Source: Pelargonium x hortorum
Taxonomy: Eukaryota > Streptophyta > Magnoliopsida > Geraniales > Geraniaceae
Reading direction: 5' to 3'
NCBI GenBank assembly: GCA_036897525.1
Contig: JAYMTJ010000030.1
Span: 1-64,000 of the forward strand
Length of the DNA stretch: 64,000 bases
Shown piece by piece: positions 50,631 to 63,874 of this stretch (within the stretch, counting starts at the first letter, position 1; every line of letters starts with the position of its first letter). Made by a program: the position numbers and the translations under genes. Under the pieces are notes generated by a model, which saw only the letters and a program-made list of their open reading frames with translations, ran no database searches and was not told where the DNA came from.

Positions 50631-51593
50631 ATTTAAAAGAGCTTGTGTTAATTAACCTGAGTTTGGAATCCTATTAAATAGAATAGATTTTGTAACCAGA
50701 AATCCAGGCAATTTTAGAAAAATCTAATCTATGGGTTTACTTCATTTTGGTTAGAAGCATATAAGATAAAACCCTAAAAGCACTAATTTGAACCCCATTC
50801 GAATCGAACAGGGTTTTCGGGCTCAATTGTGAACTCTGATAAAAGGTGGCCCTGGCCTGGTATTTAGGTTCAGTGTTATTTCTTAGAAATCTAGATTTAG
50901 TACTAAATTCAAAGAAAGTCTAGCCGTTTATCCATTAAGAAATTGCAACTTTAGTTACTCGGATAAGTAAGAGTTTAATATAAGTAAGAAGGAGAGCTTT
51001 ACGTAATGAGGTGGAGTTCGTTTCTCTCTATAAGTTTTGCGTCTATCTAATATTAAATATTAAGGGTCATTCTACTGGATAAAGTAACACGTAAATGTAA
51101 TATCTTACAAGCCCCTAAAAGAAGATAAGACTTATGGGAGGTCCTTATTATCCAGAGCCGGTGTTCTATTATCCTTTATCCTCTTGTTATCATGAAGAGG
51201 ACTCCTACAAAATACATAGCACAGGGCAAAGGAAGCTTCTTTTGAGTGTATTTCCTTAGCTTTAGCTTGAGAGAGAGGGTTGCCTTTATCAGAGGATAGA
51301 ATAGAAAGGGTTTAAGCTAACGCAGAATCTGTTAAGGGGCACTTATTCGAAAGGAAAGATGGAATAGGTTCGTTAAAAGACTTATAATTACAGGGCATTG
51401 ACACACAACCCCTCTTGTTCGTTCATTCAGTTTTATTACTGAATTTCAGTTTCTCTTCGAAAGAGGTTCTGCTTAAAATCTTGTAGTATTAATTATCGCG
51501 GAGATAGATATCCTCATATCTTATTCCCATTCCCCCCTTCCCTTGCTTGTGTCTTTGGAGGTTTATATAAAGAATGAGATGGATAACTAAATA

Positions 51594-51673
51594 ACGCTCT
51601 GTACTGTAGGAATTGAACCCACGACATTGGGTTTTGGCAACCCGCTGCTTGTTTTATATATAGTTAAAAGTGC
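51594..51673 (-). pseudogene. trnW: tRNA-Trp(CCA)-like relic, plastid type
   Basis: On the minus strand the 3' half matches plastid-type tRNA-Trp: CCAAAACCCAATGTCGTGGG, then TTCAATTCCTAC and AGAGCGT. The anticodon CCA sits at 51637-51635. The anticodon stem keeps 4 of 5 pairs, the T stem GTGGG/CCTAC all five (one G-U), and the acceptor GCACTTT/AGAGCGT six of seven counting G-U. Three defects are visible: TACAG is duplicated between T stem and acceptor, base 33 is G instead of T, and the D arm is AT-rich and unpaired. I read it as a decayed plastid-derived gene, as is common in plant mitochondrial DNA. A gene repaired by RNA editing is a less likely alternative. Confidence 0.5.
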
Positions 51674-52259
51674 TGCTTTTTGTGTTTCTGTAGAACAGTG
51701 TCCGTTTACTCAGGGTAGAGTAGAATGTAATGTACCTCTTTTGAGAAGTGTAATTTCTTAGGACATTCAAGAGTCTGATGCTTATAAAGTATTAAGTGTC
51801 TTCTAATTAATTCTAGTAGCACTCAAGAAAAAAAGTAAAGCTTTGTTTGGCAGCTACATAGGATTTCCTACAAAAGAGGTCTTTCATTCATCAGGTAAGG
51901 TATTTACGGTGGTTGCACATTCTTACTTAATCAATTGAAGGTTAAAACAGGATTCTTTACTTATACACTTATTGAGTTCAAAGAAAGGGTATGCCCGGAA
52001 TAGCTAAGGGAGATGCAACCCCCAAACCGCAGTTAGCACTGATTCAGCGTTTAATTTCTAAGTGATACGACTTGAACCGGGGGTCTTTTTTAGTGGTAGT
52101 CGGATATTCAGCCTCGAAGGAGTTTGCGTGGGAGAATTCTGTTATTTAGGGGGTCTTTCTAGAGCCTTAGAGTAAAATCTTGATTTTCTTTCTGGGCTGT
52201 AACCATTACCTATATTTGAAATATCTGGCACATAAACCCACAAGGAGTCCTTCCTTTCT

Positions 52260-54720
52260 AGTATGTACCTAGCTTTAACAGATGGAAGAACGGGGTCTGT
52301 TTTCCTGTATGTTTTTCGTTACTTGCTTGTAAAAAAAACCCCTAGCTTCTCTCAACACTCTTTGCAAACTAATCCCTAATCCTAGGCTAGGAACAGAAAC
52401 ATACAGCCCAAAGTCGGTAATTACATGTACAGGAACCCACCAACTCTAAATCCAATTCTAACAGGCAACTTACAGGATACAAACAGTTCTCTGAAATTTA
52501 ATGTACTTCTTTATCTTATAAGCCTATATGTATCGCATAAAACCTAGATTCCCAAAACAGTTAGTTATTAGTTCTAAACAGGATAAATATTTACTAACCT
52601 TGTAAGTAAGCCCGCAGGCCTTTCAGATAGCTATGAAGTATTCTTTGTAAAGCAGAGATCAGGTTCTTGAGTTTCCTTACTTAAGAGGGTTATGCATGTA
52701 TGCGGAGAGTAGGTTATCCAGTGGTATGAAAGACTCTATCTTTAGCAGCATTTCCTAATCTGTCTTTGGAATTACCTTCTTTTGGAAACTTGCTTGTTCA
52801 TGTATGTGCGTTCTATTCTATATTCTATACTATAACTATAATAGTTGAGGAAAAAGCTCTAACTAAGTTAGAGGTCAATTTATTCTATTCTTTTATTTAT
52901 GGATTTCCGAACCTTACTTTGAGTGCTTTTGCTTCATTCAGTTTTAGCATTGTTTCATTGGAAGGCAGTACCTAATTTCCTGAACTGAACTGGTAAAGGA
53001 CATATAAACTGATTCTCTAACTGATACTCTAACTGATAGATTCCATAGGAACTTACAGAATTGTATTCTTGAGAGGACAGTCCAAGCTCTTTTGTGCTGT
53101 GCTCTTTGTTTATTGAGTTCCTGTCAAAAGGTTCTATTTTATAGCTGAGGAAAAGAAAGACTCTAATAATTCAATTCTTAGTTCTTATTGAACTAATTCC
53201 TTTAGATAGCTCAGTCCCAGATATTCCTCCTAGTATTTTATAGAATAGTATAAACTAGAATAGATAGTTTAGGCTAGCTCTAGCTTCCTAGTAGCTCTTA
53301 GTTCTTCCTATGGTTAGTGGTTTCCTGTCTCTCTACTTTAAACAAATAAATTTTAACAAATGGAAGTAATCTAAATATTGTTAAGGAGTTTAAGATTCTA
53401 AGCTGAGGAGACTCATAAATTAGAAAGATTTACAAAACTGTTACTATTTTAGGAGTTCAATTGTAGCTCTTAGTCATGAGCCAAGGAATGCTAGGTCTGG
53501 AAAGTACTTAGCCGATTCCGATCTATAGTGCTAAAGGAATAACATATTCTTGTCTAACAAGTCTAAGAAGTCCAAAGCCTCTGTATTCTTGAGAAGTGAG
53601 AAGTTGGTTTAGGGTTTTTGGATAGGAACATTCTAACTTAACTTAATATAGGAAGATTCTATTTCCTTTTGACCTAGAGTACATTCCTAAAATCCCTTAT
53701 CTTTCTTAAGAGTGGAGTTTAGGGAATCCATAAACCATAATCCATAATTTATAATAATTCCTAGTTCGGTTGGTACAAAAAATGCCCAAAGTGTCCAGGC
53801 TTGTAAATTCATTTTCATTTGTTGACAAAAGCAATACTAACTCCTGAAATCCCTCACAATTCTTTAACACCCTTTAACTCCTTTGCTTGCTATAAGCTCA
53901 AGAATGGAAACATTGGTAGACTAGAAGAGTACAGGCTCGTAAGGATTTCTAAGAAAGGTATCTCCCTTTTAAAGCTCCTCCTACTTCTCTAAGTATTTCC
54001 TCTATATTATATCTCGGGCTGCTGTCTTTCTCCCAATCCTCGCTCTCAAACAACAAGAGGTATTTATAGCGCTCTAAAGTCTAACTTCTGTCTTAAGAAG
54101 TAATTAAGAATAGAACAACCAATACTCTCTATCTGGACCTATTTATATCCATAACTAATAGAGGAATCCCTATAAGAATAAGAACTCTATACCTAGAGTC
54201 CTGTACTATAAAAAAAAATAAGATAAAGACTTTCCTATTGTAACTAGCTATAACACTGACTATAACTTTCTAATACTAACTAATAGGAGTCGCTTACACA
54301 GGTATCTTTTACTGCTCCCGCAACTCTAACTAAGCAAAGAAAGCTCTAGCCCATACATAAAGGAAAAGTCTAGTCTCTAGTTCGTAGGTATCTGTTCTAA
54401 CTCTTTATTATTTATTAAAGTTTTAATCTAGCTCATCTAGCGGATAAGACTCCTAAACAAGTTAAGAAATTTGAAATCGAAGACTAAGAAACAAGTAATA
54501 TACTAAGTCAAAGAAGATGGGTATTCTAATGTGGGGGTATGTACTATCATATACACTCTCCTAGGTTAACCACCCTCGGTTCTGGGTCGGTAAAAGGACT
54601 TACTCCTTATGCTACAAGGGTAAGCTACAGAGAGCATGAGGAATATTAGAAAGAGTTAGTTCTTCGTAGTACCTCTAGCGAAGTAAGTGAATTCTAAAAC
54701 TCCAGAGAAAGCTCATTAAT
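52260..54720. other. Longest smooth island, mixed low-complexity text
   Basis: A/T runs are fewer than in the background for about 2.5 kb. TAG/CTA-rich patches occur at 53180-53300 and 54120-54300, and a 12-bp tandem unit at 53008-53038. The best frame is 69 codons (52766-52975, plus), unrecognised. Dyads are present but less regular. Confidence 0.4.
53008..53038. repeat. 12-bp tandem ACTGATWCTCTA, 2.6 units
   Basis: Two adjacent units differ at one base (T or A at position 7) and are followed by seven bases of a third. Confidence 0.85.
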
Positions 54721-57337
54721 AGACTTTCTAGGCTGTATGTTGGTTAAAGGAATTCCTAAGCGTAGTAAGGTCCCTAATTATCTTTATCTAGGCAATCAAA
54801 AGGTTTCCGAGTGAACAAGGGTAAAAGGGGTACCCGAACTGCAGACTTCTCTAACTTGGTAAACGCAAGTAGCTTTGTAATGGGGCTATTATGTATTATG
54901 CGCCCTTCTTAAAAAAGCGGTCTAAATCCCTTAAAATGAAATGAGCTAAAAACACACCCTTTTTTTATTATAACGGGGGGGAATTAGGAAGCTTTCATGA
55001 GTATAACCTTTTGGGACACCCGTAAATGGCTATAACCCACCAGTAAACTCGATTTTCTACTTCTTCCCCTATACATACTCCCTTATTACTTAATTTCCAA
55101 AGCAAAGTCCGAGAAGCCATAAAGATCCTATTTTTTAGCCTTAAGTTTAGATAAAGGCTTCATCAAAAGAGGCATAAGACCCTTTTTTTAAAATTCGTAT
55201 AAGTAAGCATTCTATATTTTTCTGGAAGCAAGCATATTATTTTATTTATTATTAGACTCTCCTTTACTTTACCCTTAATGTTCTTATAATATAGGAACCC
55301 CTAATAACAAAAAAATGTAAAATACATCACAAATCATAGTTATGGAGCTGCGCTGTAATTAATTTAATATAGAGGAAAATGCTTTATCTTTATACATCGA
55401 AGTATTAGACTAAATGAAAATTTCTAGAAGTACTACTTAATAAAAGGCTTTCTTTCTCTATGAAGAAGTGGGATAATCTACTTAGCGTTCAGAAACCTTA
55501 AGGGGTACTAAATATTACAAGAAAGCTTCAGTTTTTTAAAGAGAGGGTGATACTCAAGATAGAAATGGAACAGGAATTGCTTAATAAACCAGTCAGATAC
55601 TTTTATTACTCCATAGTCAAACAACTTAGTCGAGTGGCTTCCCCTTTTAATTAAAACATAAAGTACCCTCATTTATGTATCGGGCGGTTTGCTAGATTCC
55701 AGATAAACCCCCTATCTTTGATAAAAATGAGACTTTTAACAAGAAAAGGCTTTCGAGGCAACCCTAGAGGAGAAACAACAGAGAATTCCTTCCTATTAAT
55801 TAAATAGAACTAAAATACCGATAGAATGTCTTTATAAAGACTCTTCGGCGGACCTAAACTTTGTACATAAAAAAGAAAAAGAGATTAAAGGGCATAGCTT
55901 AAGAGCTGGGGAAACCCCGCATTACTTACACTAAGATCGATAATTAAGGCTTTTACGTTCCTTTGCACTTTGTTTTAGATTACTAAAGTGTAACAAATTC
56001 TTGAGCCAGTAATTTTAAAGACATTTGGGACTCACGACAACTTATTTCATAAGGGCTTCCTTGTACTAAAAGCTATTACATTATTTTTTTATTCCAGCAG
56101 GAAGGAAGGAAGGGCATTCTTTATCACCAATTAACATACAAATATACGAACTGACTTAGCGAATTACTTAATTCTAGGAGAGTTGAAACAGGTATTTAAT
56201 AGGTTTATATGACTTTTGATTGAAGTGAAGTCTTTCCGATAACCAAGAAATCTCTTAGATATGGATCTGTATCTCTTAGGCTTGGTACAATAAAATTTAG
56301 CCTTAGCCTATCGTATCACTGTGTTATTTTACACCTTGATTATAATTGTTCAAAACGGATAGACACTTGTCTAAATTCAAAGCACAGAACCTAAAAATTT
56401 TAGGATAGGGTATTGTAAAAAACACTTTTATCGAAGTGATTTTCTTATTCAGAACAGAAAAAGGGTTCCTGTTTCAGATTAAGTGCTTGTACAGTATACC
56501 ATAATAAAAGGACTTTTAGGCGGTAGATTCCTTACTGTGCTCCAGTTTTAAGCACTACACAGACCTTAATTAATAAACAAAGATTGGCACGCGGAATACG
56601 AAGAAGAGCACAAGGGTAGAACCTGAATCTTGAAAAGTACGAGTTTTAGTACTACTTTGGTTTTGAATTCAATTTGTATTTTTAGTTATTTTTGGGGTAA
56701 AACAACAGGAGGATCTCTGTCTACTTTAGTAAATTGTCAAGCATATGATCAGGATTTTAAGACTGGCTATACACAATTTATAAAAGGATTTTCTTTATTA
56801 TTGATCAGTGCGGTGCTGAAAGTAATAAAGTATATCTCGTTAAAGTAAAGGAAGTGAAACCTCTACTTAGCTTAGATAGGAGCACTCTGCAGTATGCGAA
56901 AAGGGGATAAAAAGATATTTCGACAAGGGGCTTAATTCCAAAGAAAGTTTGATCAGACGAACTCTTCACATAAGAAAAGCCTATAAAAACTAAGAATTGA
57001 TCAGATATCCCTAGGTTTCTTTTCACAAAAAAAGTGAAATAATAACAAAAGTAAAGTGGCGTCCCATAGTCTACAACATTAAAACCTAGTCAATTTCTAC
57101 CGTTAGAGTACCTCCAATTTAAAACTAGCTCTTGATCTAGGTCTTGTTAATAAATAAAGCGGGGTGCGCTAAAAAGTCTTTTTCTTATACAAAACCTTCA
57201 GATTCTGGAATAGTACTAAATAAAGGTATAAAATAGAAACACTCAGTTAAGAGTAGCTCCAGGGTAAGATGAGTACACTCTTGTTTAGCTATGTTTGATA
57301 AAGTAAAACTCGCTCCCTTTATTCGAAGGTTTTGATC

Positions 57338-57409
57338 GGAGGTGTGGCTGAACGGGTGTTTAGATAAGAACTTTGGTATTATTTGGTTAATCATTATTAG
57401 TTATCCTCC
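57338..57409 (+). pseudogene. tRNA-Ser-like 5' end with matching acceptor
   Basis: GGAGGTGTGGCTGAACGG is almost the start of plastid trnS-GCU (GGAGGTATGGCTGAGTGG) and satisfies the box A pattern TRGCNNAR-YNGG. CCTCC at 57405-57409 pairs with the first five bases, giving a tRNA-sized span of 72 bases. Inside, the D stem, anticodon stem and T arm do not pair, and there is no T-loop consensus and no long variable arm as serine tRNAs have. It is either a badly decayed relic or a chance match. The 5' string is the only strong evidence. Confidence 0.22.
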
Positions 57410-59275
57410 GCTTTAGTAGGAGTTTTAATAAGGTTAGTAATTAATTGCTTGGATTCTAATTATAGGTGCTAGAGGAGACAGTTTAGACATGAATACTCAT
57501 AAAATAAAGAGAAAGAGGCCTTAGATACGCAAAGAAATTTGCTTAGTTATTTGGAAAAAAAGTACTCTGATTCGGGTGATTTTAAGGTCGATATTTTATG
57601 TTGTGGTAATACAGAGTTAAAAGCTTACACGGGAATACTCTTCAGTGAGAGAAAAATGAAGATAATTTATAATAACCCTAGGGGAGGGCCAAATAGCTAA
57701 CTAAGAGGAGTCTTTTGCGGCAATCTAGCTTATAAAATTAAGCAGGGTTATATACAAAAGTCCGGGCTGTAAGTATATTCAGCATTGTCTTTTGCTCGCT
57801 ATGTTTAACCAAATAAATTAACAAGGTTCTAAGTTTACGGTCTAATTTATAGGATCTGCCAAAAGTCACTTGAGGTTTTCTATTTCTAAGAATTAAAATA
57901 TTAAAAATATTGGTACCATAAAGCAAAGCCCCATTAAAGAGGCTTTTTTTATAATCTATTGATCGCAAAAGCTTTTCTGATTTGTTTTATACTAAAATTA
58001 GGCCTTTAATACGTAATATTATACTCTTACTCTTTCTTACGTATATAGAACTAAAATTCCAAAGTATTCCCCAAATGAATTTCTAGTTTCTTATTATATT
58101 ACCCTTTTTATTAGATTAGAAGAATATGTATAAAATGAATTCTAAGGTGTGCCCTAAGCCGGCAAAAAACTGCTTATAGATAGTCTTAATTTATAAATTC
58201 TTGATTAATAAAATAGATGAAATAGCTACAAGGAACTTATCACTAAAAAAATCTTGCCCGGAAGTAAGAGTTTTAAGCCCTAGACAAGGCTCAGAGAATA
58301 AAAAGTTACAGGAACTCCCCTTTATAATAACTCCCATTCTTTTCTTTTGTACTTTTTTTGGAACCCAGTGTCTCTGCTACGGAGGTATGCCCTTTTAATT
58401 TGTGTGCAGTTCACAAGACTCTAATAATAAAATAAAGAGGGTTTTGCAACCGAAAGCTAGATTCGTTTAGAAACTTTAACTTTTTACGCGCCCCCTTTTC
58501 CTTCAAGAACCGGCTAGATAGATTTATATTATTACAGATAAAGAATTTTGAAGAAGCCATAAGATCTGTTACCCGACAGTAGGATACAATAAGAAAATAA
58601 GGGGGGCTCCTATTTCCTAAACTTCTAAGTCAGCGAGCTAGATCCTTGAATTCGAGGGTTTACTCTAATTTCTTTTCTACCCGGGTTGAGTAAGACATAG
58701 TTATATCACCATACAAAAACGAAGCCTAGTTTTCGACTGAGAGGTAAAAACTTTTAGATATTTGAACAGGTAAGGTAATAAGGGCTCCTCTAGAAATAGC
58801 TTAGACAGGATCTTGGTTTCCTCTTTAATTCATTATCCGAAGCCTTTTTTGGAAAGTCTTTTCCTTAAAATTAAAAGGGTTCATATCGTAGAATATCCTT
58901 TTTGATTTCTGGAGCTTTAAAGGTTGCTTGTTTTGGTTTTAGGCAATTCAAGGAACTTAAGCTAAGGAGTTGTGTTCCTCTGTTTCCAATTCCGGATAGT
59001 AAAAGAGACATTTAGGAGTATAAAGATCCAAAGCTATTTTCGGTCGGTAAAGACTAAAGTAGAAAAGTATAGAGCTTCTATAAATATAGTAGAATTTAGT
59101 TTGACAATGAAGTCAGTTATCTAAAAAACCTCTTAGGTCGACCAGTATCTCTTAAGTTTATAAGAGTACTCATAAGTAAGAAGGAGTTCCCTATTGATTT
59201 CTAAGTAAGTAGGTCCACTAAATAGAAAAAAAAGCAAATGGAAAAGTATATAACTGCTTGATAGGTTGTAAGACT

Positions 59276-59284
59276 GGGAATCCC
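59276..59284. repeat. Dyad GGGAATCCC
   Basis: Identical to the nonamer at 32746-32754, with unrelated flanks. This shows that the dyad rather than a longer unit is what is shared. Confidence 0.8.
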
Positions 59285-59429
59285 TATGAGATAAGGATTG
59301 GTATAGCAACTAAGATACAGATAATACGGAGTGCTGGTATAGCTAAGCGGAAAGGGCCCGTAAACATACAGCTCATAATCAAAAGAAGGGTATCTCGCTA
59401 AAGAACTTCAAAATATTCATACCCAGTTT

Positions 59430-59830
59430 CTTAACGAAATGGACCTTCAGACCTGGAAAATACCTCACCTTACTCTTAGGACCTTATTCTTCATGCTTCA
59501 TGACTACTTGTTTTAGGATAGGTATAGGAAGCTATTAAACCCTGTTGTTTGTGAGAGCTAGACTTCTTTTCTTAGGACGGTGCTAAATAGACTTTAAGGA
59601 GAAGAGATAATCCCTACGAGAGATAGAGATACACCTGGAGCTTTCTTAAGATTAGGATAGATACTCGTGTGGTGCTACTAATAAGAAAAGAGTTCTTGTA
59701 TTCTATTAGAGAGTTATAGATATATTACTGAGTTATAATTAGTCAGTAGTAAGTGTACTTGTTCTTTATAATAGTAATAGTTAATAGTTCTAATTGTATC
59801 TATTGTCTTTTAGTTTCATTTAGTTGCTTT
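59430..59830. other. Island of TAGTTATAG/TAATAG low-complexity text
   Basis: The text resembles 32240-32360 in the same orientation and 54200-54300 in the opposite one. It is dense in stop trinucleotides and has no frame of 60 codons. Confidence 0.4.
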
Positions 59831-60118
59831 CGGTAAACCAGGGGATAGAATTCTGACAAAACCATAGGTTCAAACTCAAGAGTTTTCTTTTCTATTTAGA
59901 ACTTTATTTAATTTAAGGGAGACTTTTCGAAAAGAACTTTAATAACAATAACTTTAGGCCTATGAATCTGTCAATTTTACAAGCGGGTATTATGAAGAGT
60001 AAGGTTTTCCAAAAGAAGCCAGTTTAAATAAGAATATGAGGTTCTTATAGTGTAAGGTTAGCTTAAAGGAAAGGGGATTTCTTTCATGTCCTTTTAAGAT
60101 CGCAAAGTACAAAGATAT

Positions 60119-60126
60119 GGAATTCC
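60119..60126. repeat. Palindrome GGAATTCC
   Basis: An exact eight-base member of the GGAATTCC subfamily, close to several imperfect dyads (60076, 60148). Confidence 0.75.
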
Positions 60127-63100
60127 TAACCCTAATATAAATATAGTAGGGGTTCCAAGGCCATTAAGAAATATAAAAGGAATTCTACTGGAAATAGTTA
60201 AGTATCAACAAACACTGCTAAACTAAAGATAAATATTCCGGATAATATTGAGGAATCTCTAGCACAGTATTAGCGAGCCAACTCCATTCAAAGAGCAAGC
60301 AATTCAATTTATTGGTTATACCCCTATTAAGAATTTTATACAAATGAGGGTAGGATTTTTTGAGACCTCACTTAAAGAAGTTTTAACAAGTATAGCTTTT
60401 TCAAGGACTTCGTTTACCCTTGGGGCAAAGAAAAGAGGCCCCGCCATACCATACATAGATAGACCCAGCCTAGTTAAAGAGTAGGTACAATAACAGTTTT
60501 ATATATCTACCAGCATCTCTACCTATATAGGTAGAGTTCTTTATTCCTATTCCTATTTAGACATTCTCAGTACTTTTCTTTCAAGAATTTCAAAGAGCAA
60601 TAGTCTCCTTCTTTTTTAGACTGCATTTGTTCAGATTAGGAGTTTAGGCTATTAACTTAACCCTTTTTCTAAGAGACCTCTTCATTAGTCAAAAAAATAG
60701 AAATACAAACTCTACTTTACCCCAAGGTAATACTACTGCATTGTAAAAGCCCAAATTCTGTATGGAAGACAAACTCCGTTGACAAAATGATAATTTGTTT
60801 TAGTTATTAAGAGACGCTTGGTCTAGTATTAAATGAAATTGGGGCACTGTAGGCGCTAAACTTAAGACTTCTGAAGCAGGATAGATATAGACTTAGTTTT
60901 ATTCCGAATTGAGGATTCCCATGTATCAAACTATAAACCCCAAAAAGAAAGATGTAAAATGCGAGTAGAGAAATCTCGGCTACCTATAAGTAAGCGCTAG
61001 GATTCCCCTTATTTTCCAAACTTAAAAGTAAACCTGAGGTTTATATAAACTATATACCCGGGAGCGGCCTCTTTCTAATATTTATATAAGGGAAAATATA
61101 CCCTTAGCATCTAGAAACTCTTTAGGTATACAAGCCCGACTTCTGCTTTTCCATTCGTCTAAAGATGCTGCACGCACTAAGATTAGATAATATGTAAGTA
61201 AAGGTAAATAATAAGACTTCGAGAGCATCAGCTCAAAAAAAGGAGGCGATAGTGTCAGAAGATATATAAATATCAAGCAAGCGGCTCCATATTAGTTTCC
61301 AAAGTAGTCTTTTGGGGAAGAGTCTCTTTTATTAAGAGTTATTTTAAAGCCACCGGTCTACGATCCCTTAAAATTTCTGTATTGATTTAATTGGACTTAG
61401 TTGGCAAGGAGCTGCAGCGGAGTTTAGTTCCTTTACTTTATAGGAAAGAAAATAGACTTAATTTAGCCTATCAAACAAGGTTATGACTAGTGCTCCACAA
61501 TCCAATCCTTCTTTCTACGGAATCCGGGTAGTTTTTTTGAATAACCCTAAATTTTACAACAAACCACGCAAAATAAGAGACTCAAGTAATTAGTATTTCG
61601 CTGAGCTTTATATTACTTCTAAAGGCCCCATTTCTACAAAAGGCGGAAGGCTGAAAAAAGTACTGTGCATAACTAAAAGGGTGCTTTTTTGGTAAACCCG
61701 GATAGAACCGCAAAGGCCAGTTATTCATACTTTATATAAATATGATTTTGACCTTTCCCACTTTAGGAATAGTTTAACTTACACTAAATAAAAAAAGGAA
61801 TTTTGCACTATATACACGGGAACTTGCTTAAATATGTTATAACTCAAACTTCTTTTTTGGAGTATAGATTAGTAAAAAGTACAGTAGTCCATTGATTTCA
61901 AAAGAGGTTGGACTGGGATATTTTGTAGGTTTAACATACTAGGTTGGTGTATAAAATCCTAGAATTGTGCTAATAGGAAATTACATATTTCTTATTCAAT
62001 TTTTTTTACACAGCTCGGATAGGAAAGTACTTCTACAAATCAATCTAGTATATAGGGTATTCGCTGGATTATTCTAGTATCTTTTTTTAGTTTAAGTACC
62101 TTACCTTAATAGCTCGATTAAATGTGATTTCCTATACATATACAACCTTGTTACATAACTAGAATAACTATAGAATTCATGTAATTTATTCTTAGAAATA
62201 TAATGCAGTCAAATCCTCGGCTAGTTGTTTTTTTTTATCGAACTAAAGTATCCCATCCCAATTTTATTGGAACTATCCCGCAGAGGATCCCTTCTTAGTA
62301 TCCCACTTTTAATTCACTAGGTCTTGGAAAAGCTTGGTAAGGTTTCCAGGAATAGCTAATATCTGAAAGGTTTTTGATTTTTTTACATCAGTAAAAAACG
62401 GGATAGGTTCTACCAAAAAAGGAGCTTCCTTATTAAGATTAAGGAGAAGCAAAAAGTAAGTAGAATAGGAATAACTTTCTAAAAGCCACGGGTTTACTAG
62501 TAGGCTTGGATAAAAAAACTATAGAAAACTTTTTAGTATAAGAAAGGCGGTTGCTTTAAACTAAAGAGGTGTTATTCATTTCGTGGTAGCATATACATTT
62601 GCGCATAAGTTATTACTTTCAATTCCGGGTCTAGGATAAGCCATAAGGTAAGGAAGGTCTAAATTTATATGGAGTAGCTTAGTTTGATCTATATTATATT
62701 ATTATTTAGCTTGCATTACAATTTACCCGATTTGTTATTTATTCCAGGGCCTTTTTAAACCCCTTCTAAAACTACAAATTCTTAAAATTATCTTAATTTG
62801 TTTAGTGAGAGCTTGTAGTGCTTATCGTAAAGTATTCTAAAGTGCTTGTTGAAGCCCGGGAATTTCTAAGCTAAAGTTTGGCTGAAATTGGATGGAAACT
62901 CATTTGTTCTAAAACCCTTACCAGAAGGGAATCCTATGCTATTAAGAAAGATTATAAAGAGTAGTAATATAATATTATAATTTAATATATCGAAAGTTTT
63001 TAACCAAATATTTTGTTTTGAGCATTTATTTTGCTCGATTTCTTATTACTAAAAAAGGAGTAACAAAGAAGTATAATAAATGAGATTCAGTTATGCTAGT

Positions 63101-63864
63101 AGATTATTCTATTAAAAACTCCTTTTTGAAAAAAATACAAAGCATCCGTAGAAAGATTAACTTTACTTTATGTACCTGGATAATAGTTATGCCACTTACT
63201 GATTTAATAGCTTTTAATTACTCCAACTCATAACTCGTAGTTATGAAATCTTCAACATTGATGAGAAGCTTTTTTTTTTTAGACAAAAGCCTTTCTTTTT
63301 CAATCGGGTATGTCTCGTTTACAGTCTTTATAAAGCTTATACCAAAAGAGACTTCATTATCCGCAGTTGTAGTACTCGGGTACCTATTGCTATTCCTTAG
63401 TAAAGCGAACCCTTTTTTAGAATTTGTAAAAAGTATTCTATGTATTTGCAGCCTAAGACACTTTCTTATTCTGAGGAGTGTACTTCAAACTTATGATTTT
63501 GTATGTCTTTAGGACCGAAGTTTAAGAGTATCTAAATTGATTTTGTTTGAGCTACGGCTCTAAATTAGTTCTTTTAAAGCGTATACCCTTTGTTATATAC
63601 TCTACAGGGATACTGGCTGAGTTTGTGTAAAGGGAGTATCTTGAGGGGAGGGGGATTTTTTCCTACTAATAAAATAGAAAAAGACTCGTGCCTTGCTTGG
63701 AACAGAGTAAAAGTGCTACTAGGTATGGCACAAAACAAAATTTGTAGACTTCCAATAAAGTAAAACTTTCTCAAACTACGGTATGTAGAAAAGACTCGTT
63801 AGCTTGTTTATTGAGTGCTTAGTAATAGACTGCTTTCACATAAGGGGCAAACCCACTTAAACAA

Positions 63865-63874
63865 GGGGATTCCC
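63865..63874. repeat. Dyad GGGGATTCCC
   Basis: It has the same ten bases as 8415-8424 at the end of dispersed repeat copy A, but with unrelated flanks. Confidence 0.75.

Larger units (their letters stand above)
48310..52260. other. Gene-free AT-rich background containing the trnW relic
   Basis: A 97-codon frame (48303-48596, plus, TTG start) spans the island edge. It has a mixed, Lys-rich composition and is within chance length. T-loop-like strings at 48559-48569 (plus) and near 49062-49078 (minus) lack partners. A (CTA)5 tract lies at 50616-50630. The trnW-like relic at 51594-51673 is the one convincing gene trace. Confidence 0.5.
54720..59430. other. Gene-free AT-rich background
   Basis: Frames reach at most 76 codons (57738-57968, minus) and none is recognisable. 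The trnS-like segment at 57338-57409 is the only gene-like item. Confidence 0.5.

Noticed and set aside
56943-56956. AAGTTTGATCAGAC resembling the 5' end of bacterial-type SSU rRNA
   Set aside because: The match stops before GGCTCAG and nothing SSU-like follows.
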